64,000 bases of DNA from NCBI RefSeq assembly GCF_000708885.1, contig NZ_JEOE01000010.1, forward strand, positions 1-64,000. Direction: 5' to 3'. The translations under genes were made by a program, and so were the position numbers. Below are positions 19,034 to 27,908 of the stretch, one piece after another. Positions within the stretch are counted from its first letter, which is position 1. Each line of letters begins with the position of its first letter. The DNA comes from Cellulomonas sp. HZM. Lineage in GTDB: Bacteria; Actinomycetota; Actinomycetes; Actinomycetales; Cellulomonadaceae. The notes under the pieces were generated by a model. That model was not told the origin of the DNA, searched no databases, and saw only the letters and a list, made by a program, of their open reading frames with translations.

Positions 19034-19502
19034 GGCACATCCTTCCGGCGCGCACCGCGAGGCGCGCACGTCTGTGCGGGCCCGGCGAGCGGGACCGCGG
19101 TTCGGTTGTCGGCCCCGACGGGAGTCGGCGCCCCTGGCGCCATGTCGTCGGACGCGCCGGGCGAGGCCCGGACCGTTGCGATGACGACCCCGGTCCGGAG
19201 CCTGGACGCTGGGGACCAGCGGCAGGACGGGCGGGTGATGACGCGCGAAGTCGACCGGCACGGACCGGTCGCAGCGAGGAGTCTACCCCGGCGCGCGGGG
19301 CTGCGGGACACGCCGCTCGCGCGAGCACCCGCACCGTCGGCATGCCTGCCGCGGTGCGCGCGGCGCGACGCCGACACCTCGCCCCAGGGCGCTCCGCCGC
19401 ACTGCGCCGCGAACCGTCCACAGGCACGCACCGGACGGGACGCGTCCACAGCCGTCCACCGGTCGCCCGCCGGCTGCGCATGCACCACGAGAGCCTGCCG
19501 CC
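19034..19502. other. Non-coding stretch between rpsB and the M23 peptidase gene
   Basis: These 469 bases separate two divergent genes. They should hold the rpsB-tsf promoter and a leader of about 240 bases. I see no tRNA or small-RNA fold I can name. Near 19417-19465 the sequence CGTCCAC occurs three times, twice as CGTCCACAG, which resembles an actinobacterial DnaA box at 7 of 9 positions, too weak to claim. Confidence 0.5.
19280..19285 (-). promoter_or_regulatory. Candidate -10 for the rpsB-tsf transcript
   Basis: TAGACT on the minus strand is the best -10 hexamer in the rpsB upstream region. No convincing -35 accompanies it. If used, the 5' leader would be about 240 bases. Confidence 0.35.
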
Positions 19503-20111
19503 ATGGCACACCACACCCCGCGCCGCACGCCGCGGCGACCTCTCGCGCCCCGTCGCCCGATGCGCCGCCGCACGCGCGCCGCGCACCTCGCCCTCGTCGT
19601 GCTGATCGCCGCGGGTCTCGCGGGGCCCGCGCTCGCGGTCGCGGACGACGAACCCTCGTCGCCCGGCACGACGAGCCGCTACCGGCTGCCCGTCGAGGGG
19701 CCGGGTCGCGTGCTCGACGACTTCGACCCTCCCCGCACGCCGTGGGCCGCAGGGCACCGCGGGGTCGATCTCGCCGCGGCGCCCGGCTCGGACGTCCGTG
19801 CCCCGGGGGCGGGGACCGTCACGTTCGTCGGCAGCGTCGCCGGACGGCCCGTCCTGACCGTCGCGCACGCCGACGGCCTGCGCTCGAGCCTCGAGCCGGT
19901 CGTCGCAGACGTCGCGCGAGGCGACCGCGTCGCGGCGGGGGACGTCGTCGGCGTCGTCGCGCCGACGGGCGGGCACTGCGGTGGTTCCTGCGTGCACTGG
20001 GGCGTGCGCGAGGGGCCGTTCGACCCGCCGCACTACGTGGACCCGCTCGTCCTGGTCGGGCGCGCGGCGCCGATCGTGCTCCTGCCCGACGCGACGATCG
20101 ACTGGCCGTGA
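19503..20111 (+). CDS. Secreted M23 family peptidase (LytM-like)
   Basis: The 202-residue product has a very basic N-terminus and a hydrophobic stretch LALVVLIAAGLAGPALA, a likely signal peptide cut after ALA. The rest is a single M23 peptidase domain: the zinc ligands appear in GHRGVDLAA (His and Asp) and in the closing VHWGVR. Such enzymes cut peptidoglycan cross-bridges, or activate amidases when degenerate; the zinc ligands here look intact. The ATG at 19503 is preceded by GAGCCT at 6 bases; an internal ATG at 19560 would give a shorter signal peptide. An M23 gene beside rpsB is common in actinobacteria. It is convergent with the sigma gene. Confidence 0.85.
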   Translation: MAHHTPRRTPRRPLAPRRPMRRRTRAAHLALVVLIAAGLAGPALAVADDEPSSPGTTSRYRLPVEGPGRVLDDFDPPRTPWAAGHRGVDLAAAPGSDVRAPGAGTVTFVGSVAGRPVLTVAHADGLRSSLEPVVADVARGDRVAAGDVVGVVAPTGGHCGGSCVHWGVREGPFDPPHYVDPLVLVGRAAPIVLLPDATIDWP

Positions 20112-20193
20112 CCGGTCGACGTCGACCGAGCTCCGCGTCCCGAGCAGCGGGCCCGCGCCGCACCGTCAGGATCGCGCCGTGGAGCTCGCGGCG

Positions 20194-21219
20194 TCAGGCG
20201 CGCTCGGCCTCGACCATCCGCGCACGCAGACGCTGCATCGCGGCCGTGTGCATCTGGGAGATCCGCGACTCGGTCACGCCGAGCACCCGTCCGATCTCCG
20301 CGAGCGTCATGTTCTCGTAGTAGTAGAGGACGACGACGGTGCGCTCACGCTCACCGAGTTGCTCGATCGCTCGCGAGAGCAGGAACGTCGTCTCTGCGGC
20401 GTCGACCGCACCGGCGGGGTCGACCGCGCGCTCGTCACCGAGCGTGTCCCCCAGGCTGACGCCACCGACACGCTCCTCGCCGCCCAGCAGCTCGTCGAGC
20501 GCGACGACGTTCGACGACGACACGTGCGTGTGCACGGCCCGCAGCTCGGCGAGCGAGATCTGCAGGTGGCGTGCCATCTCCGCCTCGGTGGGCGCGCGGT
20601 GGAGGCGGGCCTCGAGCTCGGCGTGCGCGCGCTCGACGGTCCGCGCCTTGGTCCGCACCGAGCGCGGGACCCAGTCCATGGCTCGCAGCTCGTCGATGAT
20701 CGCGCCGCGGATGCGCGCGCTCGCGTACGACTCGAAGCGCACCGAGCGGTCGGTCTCGTACTTCTCGATCGCGTCGATGAGCCCGAACATCCCGTACGAG
20801 ACGAGGTCCGCGTGCTCGACGGTGCTCGGCAGCCGCATGCCCACCCGGCCGGCGACCGCGGCGACCAGGGGCGCGTAGTGCAGGATGAGCCGCTCGCGCG
20901 CCTGGGCGCACGACTTCTCCTTGAGGTCGGACCACAGCAGCGCGACCATCGCCGAGAGCTCGTCGGCCATCGGCGCCCGCTGCGTCGGGACCTCGTCGAG
21001 CAGCGCGGTCGCCTGCGCCCGGTCCTCGCGGGCCGCGACGAGCGAACCGTTCTCGAGCGCCTCGTCGACCGCCTCCGCGAGCGCGCCGTCGACCGTGACG
21101 ACGTCGTCGACGGGCGCGGCGGGGACGGTGCGCGGCTGCGGGACGACACCGGCGGGCGCCGCGTGCCCGGCGACGTGCTCGAGCCAGCTCGCGACGACGT
21201 CGACGTGTGTGGTGGTCAT
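20194..21219 (-). CDS. RNA polymerase sigma factor, WhiG/FliA family
   Basis: The 341-residue protein carries a sigma-70 family core: region 2 with SYGMFGLIDAIEKYETDR and RIRGAIIDELRAMDWVPRSVR, region 3 near VERAHAELEARLHRAPTEAEM, and a region 4 helix-turn-helix at MTLAEIGRVLGVTESRISQM. This pattern is closest to WhiG/FliA (sigma-28) factors. About 95 residues precede region 2, much longer than usual, and are acidic and Ala-rich. Location next to rpsB is where whiG lies in streptomycetes. Whether it drives motility or another programme cannot be told here; no flagellar genes are in the window. The ATG at 21219 has GGAGAG upstream. Confidence 0.85.
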   Translation of the reverse strand: MTTTHVDVVASWLEHVAGHAAPAGVVPQPRTVPAAPVDDVVTVDGALAEAVDEALENGSLVAAREDRAQATALLDEVPTQRAPMADELSAMVALLWSDLKEKSCAQARERLILHYAPLVAAVAGRVGMRLPSTVEHADLVSYGMFGLIDAIEKYETDRSVRFESYASARIRGAIIDELRAMDWVPRSVRTKARTVERAHAELEARLHRAPTEAEMARHLQISLAELRAVHTHVSSSNVVALDELLGGEERVGGVSLGDTLGDERAVDPAGAVDAAETTFLLSRAIEQLGERERTVVVLYYYENMTLAEIGRVLGVTESRISQMHTAAMQRLRARMVEAERA

Positions 21220-21278
21220 GGTGCTCTCCGGGGGGACGGATCTGGCGAGGGGCTGTGCAGCAGGGGACAGTGCGGGGG

Positions 21279-22211
21279 TCACGCGCGTGGATGGGCGAGC
21301 GAGTACGCCGAGCGGAGCCGCTCGGCGGTGACGTGCGTGTAGCGCTGGGTCGTCGACAGGCTCGAGTGGCCGAGGAGCTCCTGCACGCTGCGCAGGTCGG
21401 AGCCGCCCTCGAGGAGGTGCGTCGCCGCGCTGTGGCGCAGGCCGTGGGGCGCGAGGTCGTCGACGCCCGCCGCGGCTGCGGCCGTGTGCACGACCTCGCG
21501 CACGAGGCGCTGGTCGAGACGACCACCGCGAGCGCCGAGGAACAGCGCGTCGGGCGACGTCGGGCGCGCCAGCGCGGGACGAGCGGTGGTGATCCACGCG
21601 TCGAGCGCGTCCGCCGCAGGCCGGCCGAAGGGCACCGTGCGCTGCTTGTCGCCCTTGCCGACGACGCGGACGGTGTGCTCGGCGAGGTCGACGTCGCGCA
21701 GGTCGCACGCGCACAGCTCGCCGACGCGCACGCCGGTCGCGTACAGGAGCTCGAGCACCGCCCAGTCGCGCACGCGGACCGCGTCGCCGTCGGTCGCGTT
21801 CTCGCGAGCGGTGTCGACGAGGTCGTTCGCGGCCGTCGCCCGCAGCACCGTGGGCAGCGTTCGGCCGACCTTGGCCGCGGTGAGACGGGCCGACGGGTCG
21901 CTCGCGACGCGCCCGGTGCGGGCGGCCCACGCGAAGAACGTGTGCGCGGCGGCGGCGCGGCGCGCGAGCGTCGCGCGGCTGCGGTGCGCCGACGCCTGCG
22001 ACGCGAGCCAGGCCCGCAGCGTGCGCAGGTCGACGGCGTCGAGCGTGCGAGCGCCGTGCCGGGCCGCGAAGGACAGCAGCGCCTCGACGTCACCCAGATA
22101 GGCGCGGTCCGTGTGCGCCGACAGGCCGCGCTGCAGGCGCAGGAATGCGGAGAAGTCGTGGAGAAGCTGCGCCCGGTCGGGCGCCTTCTCGGTGATCTCC
22201 GTCGCACTCAT
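21279..22211 (-). CDS. xerC: Tyrosine recombinase XerC
   Basis: The 310-residue protein is a site-specific recombinase of the XerC/D type, which resolves chromosome dimers at dif. The N-terminal SAM-like domain (DFSAFLRLQRGLSAHTDRAY) is followed by the catalytic domain, with Arg in TGVRVGELC, HGLRHSAATHLLEGG and LGHSSLSTTQRYTHV, giving the full R-K-H-R-H-Y set. The length equals XerC. The ATG at 22211 lacks a ribosome binding site. Upstream is a 303-base non-coding gap, so it probably has its own promoter; the sigma gene follows 59 bases on. Confidence 0.9.
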   Translation of the reverse strand: MSATEITEKAPDRAQLLHDFSAFLRLQRGLSAHTDRAYLGDVEALLSFAARHGARTLDAVDLRTLRAWLASQASAHRSRATLARRAAAAHTFFAWAARTGRVASDPSARLTAAKVGRTLPTVLRATAANDLVDTARENATDGDAVRVRDWAVLELLYATGVRVGELCACDLRDVDLAEHTVRVVGKGDKQRTVPFGRPAADALDAWITTARPALARPTSPDALFLGARGGRLDQRLVREVVHTAAAAAGVDDLAPHGLRHSAATHLLEGGSDLRSVQELLGHSSLSTTQRYTHVTAERLRSAYSLAHPRA

Positions 22212-22514
22212 GGGGCATACGGTGACGCGAAACACAGCCTCAGGACAAGCACAGGATTCACCTGCCCGGCCTAATGCCCGGGGAATCCCCCCGGAATGTC
22301 CGATTGGCCCACCAGAAACCTGTAGCCCGTGCCACTTTTTCACCCGGTCGGGCGTACAGATCCGCGACCTTAGCCCGTTCGTGACGATCGTCACGAGCCC
22401 GCTCGGCGGCCTCACGGGGTCCACACTGCGGGCTCTCAGGTGCCGAGGCGCCGTGCGCTGCCTCCCGAGCGCCCCGGGAGCGGGGACCTGGACCGCTCGG
22501 CGCCCCCGGACCGC
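22212..22514. other. Non-coding gap between dprA and xerC with a CRP-like palindrome
   Basis: This 303-base gap is less GC-rich than its surroundings and has no credible ORF. It contains the perfect 18-base palindrome at 22379-22396 and an inverted repeat GGGGAATCCCC at 22280-22290. It most likely holds the xerC promoter region, though no -10 stands out. Confidence 0.6.
22379..22396. promoter_or_regulatory. 18-bp perfect palindrome, CRP/GlxR-like site
   Basis: TCGTGACGATCGTCACGA reads the same on both strands. Its inner part is GTGA-N6-TCAC, the half-site arrangement of CRP family regulators, including GlxR/Crp of actinobacteria. It lies about 170 bases upstream of the xerC start and 119 bases before the dprA 3' end. 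Confidence 0.5.
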
Positions 22515-23807
22515 TCAGCGCACCCCGAGCCGCCAGCCGTCCTGCGACCTCTGCGCGTGCCCGGAGAGCTCGAGCAGGCCGAGCGCACCGTGCGCAGCGC
22601 GCAGGTCCACCCCCGCGAGCGCCGCGACGCGTTCGACCGTCGCCGGACGGTGGCGCGCGAGCGCGTCGAGCACACGGCGCGCACCCGGGTCGAGCTCGTC
22701 CTGCGCGTGGACGTCGCCGGTCTCCACGACCGCGCTCGCGCCGACGGGCCCGACGAGCTCGACGACCTCGTCCGCGTCGGTCACGCACACCGCCACCCCT
22801 TCGCGCAGGAGCCGGTGGCAACCTGCCGACGCCACGGACGTGACCGGGCCGGGCACGGCACCGACGGGCCGCAGCAGACGCGCGGCGTGGTTGGCGGTGC
22901 TGATCGCGCCGGACCGCCACGCCGCCTCCACGACGACGGTCGCCCGCGAGGACGCTGCGATGAGCCGGTTGCGCTGGAGGAACCGGCTCTTCGTCGGCAG
23001 GCTGCCCGGCGGTACCTCGGACACGATCGCGCCGCCGCCGGCGACGACCGCCTCGAAGAGTCGCGCGTTGCCGGCGGGGTACGCCCGGTCCACTCCCCCA
23101 GCGAGCAGCACGAGCGTCGGGCAGGCCGTTCCGCCGGGCGTCGCGCCCGACAGCGCCCCACGATGCGCCGCCGCGTCGATCCCGTACGCGCCGCCGGACA
23201 CCGTGATCACGCCCGCCTGCGCGAGCCCGACCGCGAGGTCGTGCGCGACGCGCTCGCCGTACGTGGTGCTGGCGCGGGCGCCCACGACCGCTACCGAGCG
23301 CGCGGCGAGCCCGCGCACCGGCCCACCGCGGACCCACAGCGCGAACGGTGCCGCGTCGCCCAGCTCGTCGAGCTGCTCCGGCCACTCGTCGTCACCCGGG
23401 ACGACGAGCCGGATGCCCTCGCGCACGTGTTCCCCGACGCGCCGGGAGCGGGCGTCGGCGAGCCTCAGACGCCAACGCTCGACCGCCCGCGAGAGCCGCG
23501 CGAGCGACGCCCCCGACGGTCCGACGACGGCATCCGTCGTCGCCCGCCATGCCGCCGCCACGCCGCGATCCGCAGCGATCGAGACGAGCTCCAGCGCGTC
23601 GTGCGCACCGAGCGCGCCGACGAGTGCGCCCGCGACGGGGTCTCCCGGCTCCGCGAGCGCGCTCCAGGCCGCACGCGCCGAGCGCTCGGTCGGCGACACC
23701 CGCGGGGCCACCTCGTCGGTCGCCCTCCCGGCTGCCCGGTCCCCTGACCCGTCGACCATCCGGTCCACCGTCTCGTCGGCGACCGGCCCGCTCCGCGACG
23801 CGCTCAT
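22515..23807 (-). CDS. dprA: DNA processing protein DprA
   Basis: The 430-residue protein has the DprA Rossmann fold: RSVAVVGARASTTYGERVAHDL, SGGAYGIDAAAHRGAL and KSRFLQRNRLIAASSRATVVVEA. A C-terminal winged-helix (LDPGARRVLDALARHRPATVERVA) follows. DprA loads RecA onto incoming single-stranded DNA in transformable bacteria; its role elsewhere is unclear, though the gene is nearly universal. The ATG overlaps the comM stop by 4 bases (ATGA), so comM and dprA are coupled. The start is followed by a variable acidic stretch before the SAM-like domain. Confidence 0.93.
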   Translation of the reverse strand: MSASRSGPVADETVDRMVDGSGDRAAGRATDEVAPRVSPTERSARAAWSALAEPGDPVAGALVGALGAHDALELVSIAADRGVAAAWRATTDAVVGPSGASLARLSRAVERWRLRLADARSRRVGEHVREGIRLVVPGDDEWPEQLDELGDAAPFALWVRGGPVRGLAARSVAVVGARASTTYGERVAHDLAVGLAQAGVITVSGGAYGIDAAAHRGALSGATPGGTACPTLVLLAGGVDRAYPAGNARLFEAVVAGGGAIVSEVPPGSLPTKSRFLQRNRLIAASSRATVVVEAAWRSGAISTANHAARLLRPVGAVPGPVTSVASAGCHRLLREGVAVCVTDADEVVELVGPVGASAVVETGDVHAQDELDPGARRVLDALARHRPATVERVAALAGVDLRAAHGALGLLELSGHAQRSQDGWRLGVR

Positions 23808-25327
23808 GCGCCCTGCCCCCGGGTGCGCAGCAGCAGCGCGCGTCCCACGTCGGACCTGTCGGGCGCCGCGCGGCCCGACAGGTCGGCCAACGTCCACGCC
23901 ACGCGTAGGACGCGGTCGACGCCCCGAAGGCTCAACGTGCCGCGGTCGACGGCTCGATCCAGGTCGGCGACGAGCGCGCGCCCGGGCCCGAGCCGCTCGC
24001 GCAGCCACGTGCCCGGCACCTGGGCACCGGACGTCCAGGGCGTTCCCGCGAGTCGCTCGGCGGCGGCCGAGCGAGCCTGCGCGACACGCGCGGCGACGAG
24101 CGAGGTCGGCTCGCCGGCGGGCTCCCCCGCGCGCGCCGGGTGCAGCTCCACCTGGAGGTCGACCCGGTCGAGGAGCGGACCCTCGAGCTTGCCGAAGTAG
24201 CGTCGCCGCTGCTCGCTGCGGCACGTGCAGCCCAGACCCTTGCCGACGGCCCGCCCGCACGGGCACGGGTTGGCGGCCAGCACGAGCTGGAAGCGTGCCG
24301 GGTACCTCGCGGTGCCCTGCGCGCGATGCAGCACGAGCTCGCCGTGCTCGAGCGGCTGGCGCAGCGTCTGCAGCACCGCGGTCGAGAACTCCGGGGCCTC
24401 GTCCAGGAACAGGACGCCCCGGTGCGCGCGGGACGCGGCGCCGGGCCGCGGCGTTCCGGAGCCGCCTCCGACGACGCTCGCGGGGGTCGCGGTGTGGTGC
24501 GGGTCCTCGAAGGGCGGCCTGCGGACCAGGCCGTCACCGGGGTCGAACGTGCCCGCGACCGAGTGCACCGCGGTCACCTCGACCGCGGCCGCCTCGTCGA
24601 GGTCCGGCAGCAACCCGGGCAGCCGCGCCGCGAGCATCGTCTTGCCCGTCCCCGGTGGCCCCACCATCAGGAGGTGGTGCCCGCCCGCCGCGGCGACCTC
24701 GAGGCACTCACGCGCCTCGTGCTGCCCCACCACGTCGACGAGGTCGAGGCCCGCGGCGGCCGAGCGCACGGGCGGCTCCTCCGCCGGGACCGGCTCCACG
24801 GGCACCACGTCGATCTCGGCCCCGTACGACGCGGCCACCTCGGCGAGCGACCCCGCGCCACGGACACGGGCACCCGGCACGAGGCTCGCCTCCGGGACGT
24901 TCGCCGCCGGCACGACGATCCGCGGGTGCCCTGCGGCCACCGCGGCGGCCACCGCGGGCAGGACGCCACGGACCGGCCGCAGGCGCCCGTCGAGCCCGAG
25001 CTCACCGAGATGGACCACGCCGTCCGCCACGCCTGCCGGTATCACCTCGGCGCCTGCCAGGACCGCGACGGCGATCGCCAGGTCGAACCCCGGCCCCGAC
25101 TTCGGCAACGATGCCGGCGACAGGTTCACGGTGATCCGGCGGTTCGGCCAGGTCAGCCGGGACGACGCGACCGCCGCACGGACACGGTCGCGCGCCTCGG
25201 CGAGCGAGGCGTCGGGCAGCCCGACCAGCGTGAACGCCGGCAGCGACGGCGCGAGGTGCGCCTCGACCTCGACGACGTGCCCCCTCAGCCCGACGAGCGC
25301 GACGCCGAGCGTGCGCCCGAGCGTCAC
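23804..25327 (-). CDS. comM: YifB/ComM family Mg-chelatase-like AAA ATPase
   Basis: The 507-residue protein has an N-terminal Lon-like domain (about 20-190), a Walker A at GPPGTGKT (223-230), Walker B at GVLFLDEAPEF (304-314), a Cys cluster CPCG/GCTC near the arginine-finger region, and a C-terminal Mg-chelatase domain. In other species ComM is a hexameric helicase that promotes branch migration during natural transformation. The GTG start follows the yraN stop with no gap. With dprA downstream it forms a likely yraN-comM-dprA operon. Confidence 0.92.
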   Translation of the reverse strand: MTLGRTLGVALVGLRGHVVEVEAHLAPSLPAFTLVGLPDASLAEARDRVRAAVASSRLTWPNRRITVNLSPASLPKSGPGFDLAIAVAVLAGAEVIPAGVADGVVHLGELGLDGRLRPVRGVLPAVAAAVAAGHPRIVVPAANVPEASLVPGARVRGAGSLAEVAASYGAEIDVVPVEPVPAEEPPVRSAAAGLDLVDVVGQHEARECLEVAAAGGHHLLMVGPPGTGKTMLAARLPGLLPDLDEAAAVEVTAVHSVAGTFDPGDGLVRRPPFEDPHHTATPASVVGGGSGTPRPGAASRAHRGVLFLDEAPEFSTAVLQTLRQPLEHGELVLHRAQGTARYPARFQLVLAANPCPCGRAVGKGLGCTCRSEQRRRYFGKLEGPLLDRVDLQVELHPARAGEPAGEPTSLVAARVAQARSAAAERLAGTPWTSGAQVPGTWLRERLGPGRALVADLDRAVDRGTLSLRGVDRVLRVAWTLADLSGRAAPDRSDVGRALLLRTRGQGA

Positions 25328-25684
25328 TCAGACCACCCCCACGAGATGCTCGACGACCGCGGCACCGGACCGTGGCAGCAGCACCGCGACGACGTCCACC
25401 CTGACCGACGCAGCACGCACGTCGTGCGCGGCGAGCCACAGCGCCGCCAGGCGACGCACGCGGGCGAGCTTGGTGCGCGTCACGGCCTCCGCGGGGTACC
25501 CGTACGACGTCGAGCGACGCGTCTTGACCTCGACCACGACCAGCTCGTCGCCGTCCAGCGCGACGAGGTCCACCTCGCCCTCGCGGCATCGCCAGTTGCG
25601 GTCCAGCACCCGCCACCCGCGCGCCTCGACGTGCGCCGCGGCGACGTCCTCCCCGTGCCGTCCGACGGCGTCCTTCGCTCTCAT
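25328..25684 (-). CDS. yraN: UPF0102 family (YraN) nuclease-like protein
   Basis: The 118-residue protein matches UPF0102: GRHGEDVAAAHVEARGWRVLDRNWRC, then GEVDLVALDGDELVVVEVKTRR, a PD-(D/E)XK type core with Asp, Glu and the E-x-K triad. It is thought to be a Holliday-junction-type nuclease relative, but no activity is established. The ATG at 25684 is preceded by GACCGT at 6 bases and no ribosome binding site, hinting at a leaderless start. It heads the yraN-comM-dprA group. Confidence 0.88.
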   Translation of the reverse strand: MRAKDAVGRHGEDVAAAHVEARGWRVLDRNWRCREGEVDLVALDGDELVVVEVKTRRSTSYGYPAEAVTRTKLARVRRLAALWLAAHDVRAASVRVDVVAVLLPRSGAAVVEHLVGVV

Positions 25685-25821
25685 GCCCCGACGGTCGCGC
25701 GGACGACGCGGCCCGCGTCGGCGAGCGACGACCCATCGGTGGACGACGGGCGAGCGCGCGTGCCTGTGGTCGGTTCGGCAGAACGGCCGGAGATCGCCCC
25801 GTGCGCGCAGCTCAGTCCAGC

Positions 25822-25858
25822 TCAACCCAGGTCAGCGCAGATCAACCCAGGTCAGCGC
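25822..25858. repeat. 17-bp direct repeat across the DUF2469 stop codon
   Basis: The unit TCAACCCAGGTCAGCGC occurs at 25822-25838 and 25842-25858, a 20-base period, with a degraded third copy upstream at about 25808-25821. The DUF2469 stop codon lies in the copy at 25842-25858. Confidence 0.75.
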
Positions 25859-26175
25859 GGGAAACCCGCCCCGCCGCCGAGGTCCAGCTCCGCCTTGGCG
25901 AGCTCCTCGACGTTGACGTCCTTGAACGTCACGACCCGCACCGACTTCACGAAGCGCGCCGAGCGGTAGACGTCCCAGACCCACGCATCGGCGAGCGCGA
26001 GCTCGAAGTACACCTCGCCCGCCGCCGAACGCACCTGCAGGTCCACCTGGTTCGCCAGGTAGAACCTCCGCTCGGTCTCGACGACGTACGAGAAGAGCCC
26101 GACCACGTCGCGGTACTCGCGGTACAGCGCGAGCTCCATGTCGGTCTCGTAGTTCTCCAGGTCCTCCGCGCTCAC
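25852..26175 (-). CDS. DUF2469 family protein
   Basis: This 107-residue protein starts SAEDLENYETDMELALYREY and continues FSYVVETERRFYLANQVDL, an almost invariant sequence among actinobacteria. The family is specific to that phylum and its function is not known to me. It is always near rnhB and lepB. The GTG at 26175 sits 6 bases after GATGAT with no good ribosome binding site, so a leaderless start is possible. The C-terminus ends at a 17-base direct repeat. Confidence 0.9.
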   Translation of the reverse strand: MSAEDLENYETDMELALYREYRDVVGLFSYVVETERRFYLANQVDLQVRSAAGEVYFELALADAWVWDVYRSARFVKSVRVVTFKDVNVEELAKAELDLGGGAGFPR

Positions 26176-26189
26176 GCGCCCATCATCTC

Positions 26190-26972
26190 CTACGCCTCGC
26201 CAGGAACGCGCACGTCGACGTCGCCCACGCCGGTGACACCCGGCAGGCGCCACGAGCGGCGGTGCAGCACGCACGGGCCGTGCTCGGCCAGCGCGGCCAG
26301 GTGGTCGGGCGACGAGTAGCCCTTGTTCTCGTCCCAGCGGTACAGGGGGTGCTCGGTAGCGAGCTGCGCCATGAGCGCGTCGCGCTCGCACTTGGCCAGC
26401 ACGCTCGCCGCTGCGACGGTCGCGCACGTGCGGTCCGCCTTGACGCGCACGTGCACGCGCGGGGTCCCGAACGCCGGCACGGGAGGCTCGTCGTCGAACA
26501 GGTCTCCCTGCGCGGGCGGGGTCAGCCAGTCGTGCGACCCGTCGAGCAGCACCGTGTCGACCGGCCCGACGACCTGCGCGACCACGGTGAGCGCACGCGT
26601 GCCGGCGAGCCGCAGCGCCGCGATGATGCCGATCGCGTCGATCTCGGCCGCGCTCGCGTGCCCGACCGCTCGCGCGACGCCCCACCTGCCGAGCGCAGGA
26701 AGCAGCGCGGTGCGGGCGAGCGGCGTGAGGAGCTTGGAGTCCGCGACCCCCTTGGGCGCGGACCGCGTGGACGCGTCGACGACGACGACTCCGACGCTCA
26801 CGGGCCCCGCGAGGGACCCGCGCCCGACCTCGTCCATGCCGGCGACGAGCACGGCACCCTCGCGCAGGAGCCCGCGCTCGTGCCGCAGGTGCGGCCCGGG
26901 CCTCGTCGGACGCCGCACGCCGCGGGCGTCACCGACGCGAGCGGGGACGGACGGGGCCTCGAGCGTGCTCAC
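26190..26972 (-). CDS. rnhB: Ribonuclease HII
   Basis: The 260-residue enzyme removes RNA from RNA-DNA hybrids and single ribonucleotides from DNA. The catalytic Asp47 and Glu48 are in [13 protein letters not shown], another acidic residue is in ADSKLL, and the fourth in VKADRTC. It is somewhat longer than usual because of an N-terminal extension of about 40 residues and an acidic insertion ([12 protein letters not shown]) in the middle. The GTG start overlaps the lepB stop by 4 bases, so the two are coupled. Confidence 0.93.
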   Translation of the reverse strand: MSTLEAPSVPARVGDARGVRRPTRPGPHLRHERGLLREGAVLVAGMDEVGRGSLAGPVSVGVVVVDASTRSAPKGVADSKLLTPLARTALLPALGRWGVARAVGHASAAEIDAIGIIAALRLAGTRALTVVAQVVGPVDTVLLDGSHDWLTPPAQGDLFDDEPPVPAFGTPRVHVRVKADRTCATVAAASVLAKCERDALMAQLATEHPLYRWDENKGYSSPDHLAALAEHGPCVLHRRSWRLPGVTGVGDVDVRVPGEA

Positions 26973-27760
26973 GACGCGTCGGGGACCTGCGCGAACGTCG
27001 CGCCCGGGTTGCGCAGCACGGTCCAGTGGTCGGCGGGCCACACGATGACGAACGCGACGCCGACCACGTTCTTGACCGGCACGGAGCCGCCGCCGGGCTC
27101 GCCCTGGTGCCAGCGTGAGTCGGCGGAGTGCTGCCGGTTGTCCCCCATGACCCACAGGCTGTCCGCGGGCACCGTGATGTCGAACGCCGACTCGCTCGGC
27201 TCGGAGCCCGGCTTGAGGTACGGCTCGTCGAGCGCGACGCCGTTCACGGTCACGGGCTTGCCCGGGCCGGCGCACGCCACGTGGTCGCCGGGGAGGCCGA
27301 TGACGCGCTTGACGAGGTGCTCGCCCGCGTCGTTCGGGTAGAGACCGACCCACGTCAGGAGGTCGTGCAGCACGGTCCCCGCCGCGGACGTCGGCTCCTC
27401 CGGCTCGTCGCTGAGCCAGTGGTTCGGGTCCTTGAACACCACGATGTCGCCGCGGTGCAGGTCGAACGGACCGGGAGCCAGCTTGTTGACCAGGATGCGG
27501 TCGTTCTTGATGAGCGTGTCGTTCATCGAGCCGCTCGGGATGAAGAACGCCTGCACCAGGAAGGTCTTCACGACGAGCGACAGCACGAGCGCGCTGACGA
27601 GGATGATCACCGTCTCGCGCAGGAACGACAGAGCGCCGCTGCGCGCGGGGCGGCCGCGCTGCGGGTCGGCGGCGTGGCGAGGTGCGTGCCCGGCGCCTCG
27701 GTCGCCCGTCACGTCCTTGGCCACCAGGTCGTGCTGGTCGAGCTCGTCGGCATCCGTCAC
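26969..27760 (-). CDS. lepB: Signal peptidase I
   Basis: The 263-residue protein has a single membrane anchor at about 46-68 after a charged N-terminus. The catalytic Ser78 is in [11 protein letters not shown] and the general base Lys in [12 protein letters not shown]; the [12 protein letters not shown] box is also intact. It cleaves signal peptides of secreted proteins. The frame is open upstream, but the GTG at 27760 (TDADEL) is preceded by GAGAGT at 6 bases, a possible leaderless promoter. It is separated from rplS by a strong terminator. Confidence 0.94.
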   Translation of the reverse strand: MTDADELDQHDLVAKDVTGDRGAGHAPRHAADPQRGRPARSGALSFLRETVIILVSALVLSLVVKTFLVQAFFIPSGSMNDTLIKNDRILVNKLAPGPFDLHRGDIVVFKDPNHWLSDEPEEPTSAAGTVLHDLLTWVGLYPNDAGEHLVKRVIGLPGDHVACAGPGKPVTVNGVALDEPYLKPGSEPSESAFDITVPADSLWVMGDNRQHSADSRWHQGEPGGGSVPVKNVVGVAFVIVWPADHWTVLRNPGATFAQVPDAS

Positions 27761-27856
27761 CCGGACACTCTCGCACGAGCCGGGCGCGGACGTGCGCACG
27801 GCCGTCGTGCGAGACACGGGTTCACAGGTTCGGTCCTCGACACCGCCGGGGACGCC

Positions 27857-27893
27857 GAGAGGGGCGGCCACCGCACGGGTGACCGCCCCTCTC
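27857..27893 (-). terminator. Terminator after rplS
   Basis: GAGAGGGGCGG (27857-27867) and CCGCCCCTCTC (27883-27893) form a perfect 11-bp stem starting 16 bases past the rplS stop. The loop can pair further as CACC/GGTG. It has no T-run. Confidence 0.85.
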
Positions 27894-27908
27894 GTCGTGC
27901 CGAGTGCC

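Noticed and set aside
18086..19261. Extended S2 starting 76 codons upstream
   Set aside because: The extra residues are Arg/Pro-rich with no similarity to S2, and the ATG at 19033 has a good ribosome binding site and the conserved start.
19417..19465. DnaA-box-like CGTCCACAG repeats
   Set aside because: Only 7 of 9 bases match the usual box, spacing is irregular, and no dnaA, dnaN or gidA genes are near, so an origin is not supported.
20113..20128. Perfect 16-base palindrome CGGTCGACGTCGACCG after the M23 gene
   Set aside because: It has no loop and is built from GTCGAC words common in this GC-rich DNA; it could be part of a bidirectional terminator, but I cannot support it.
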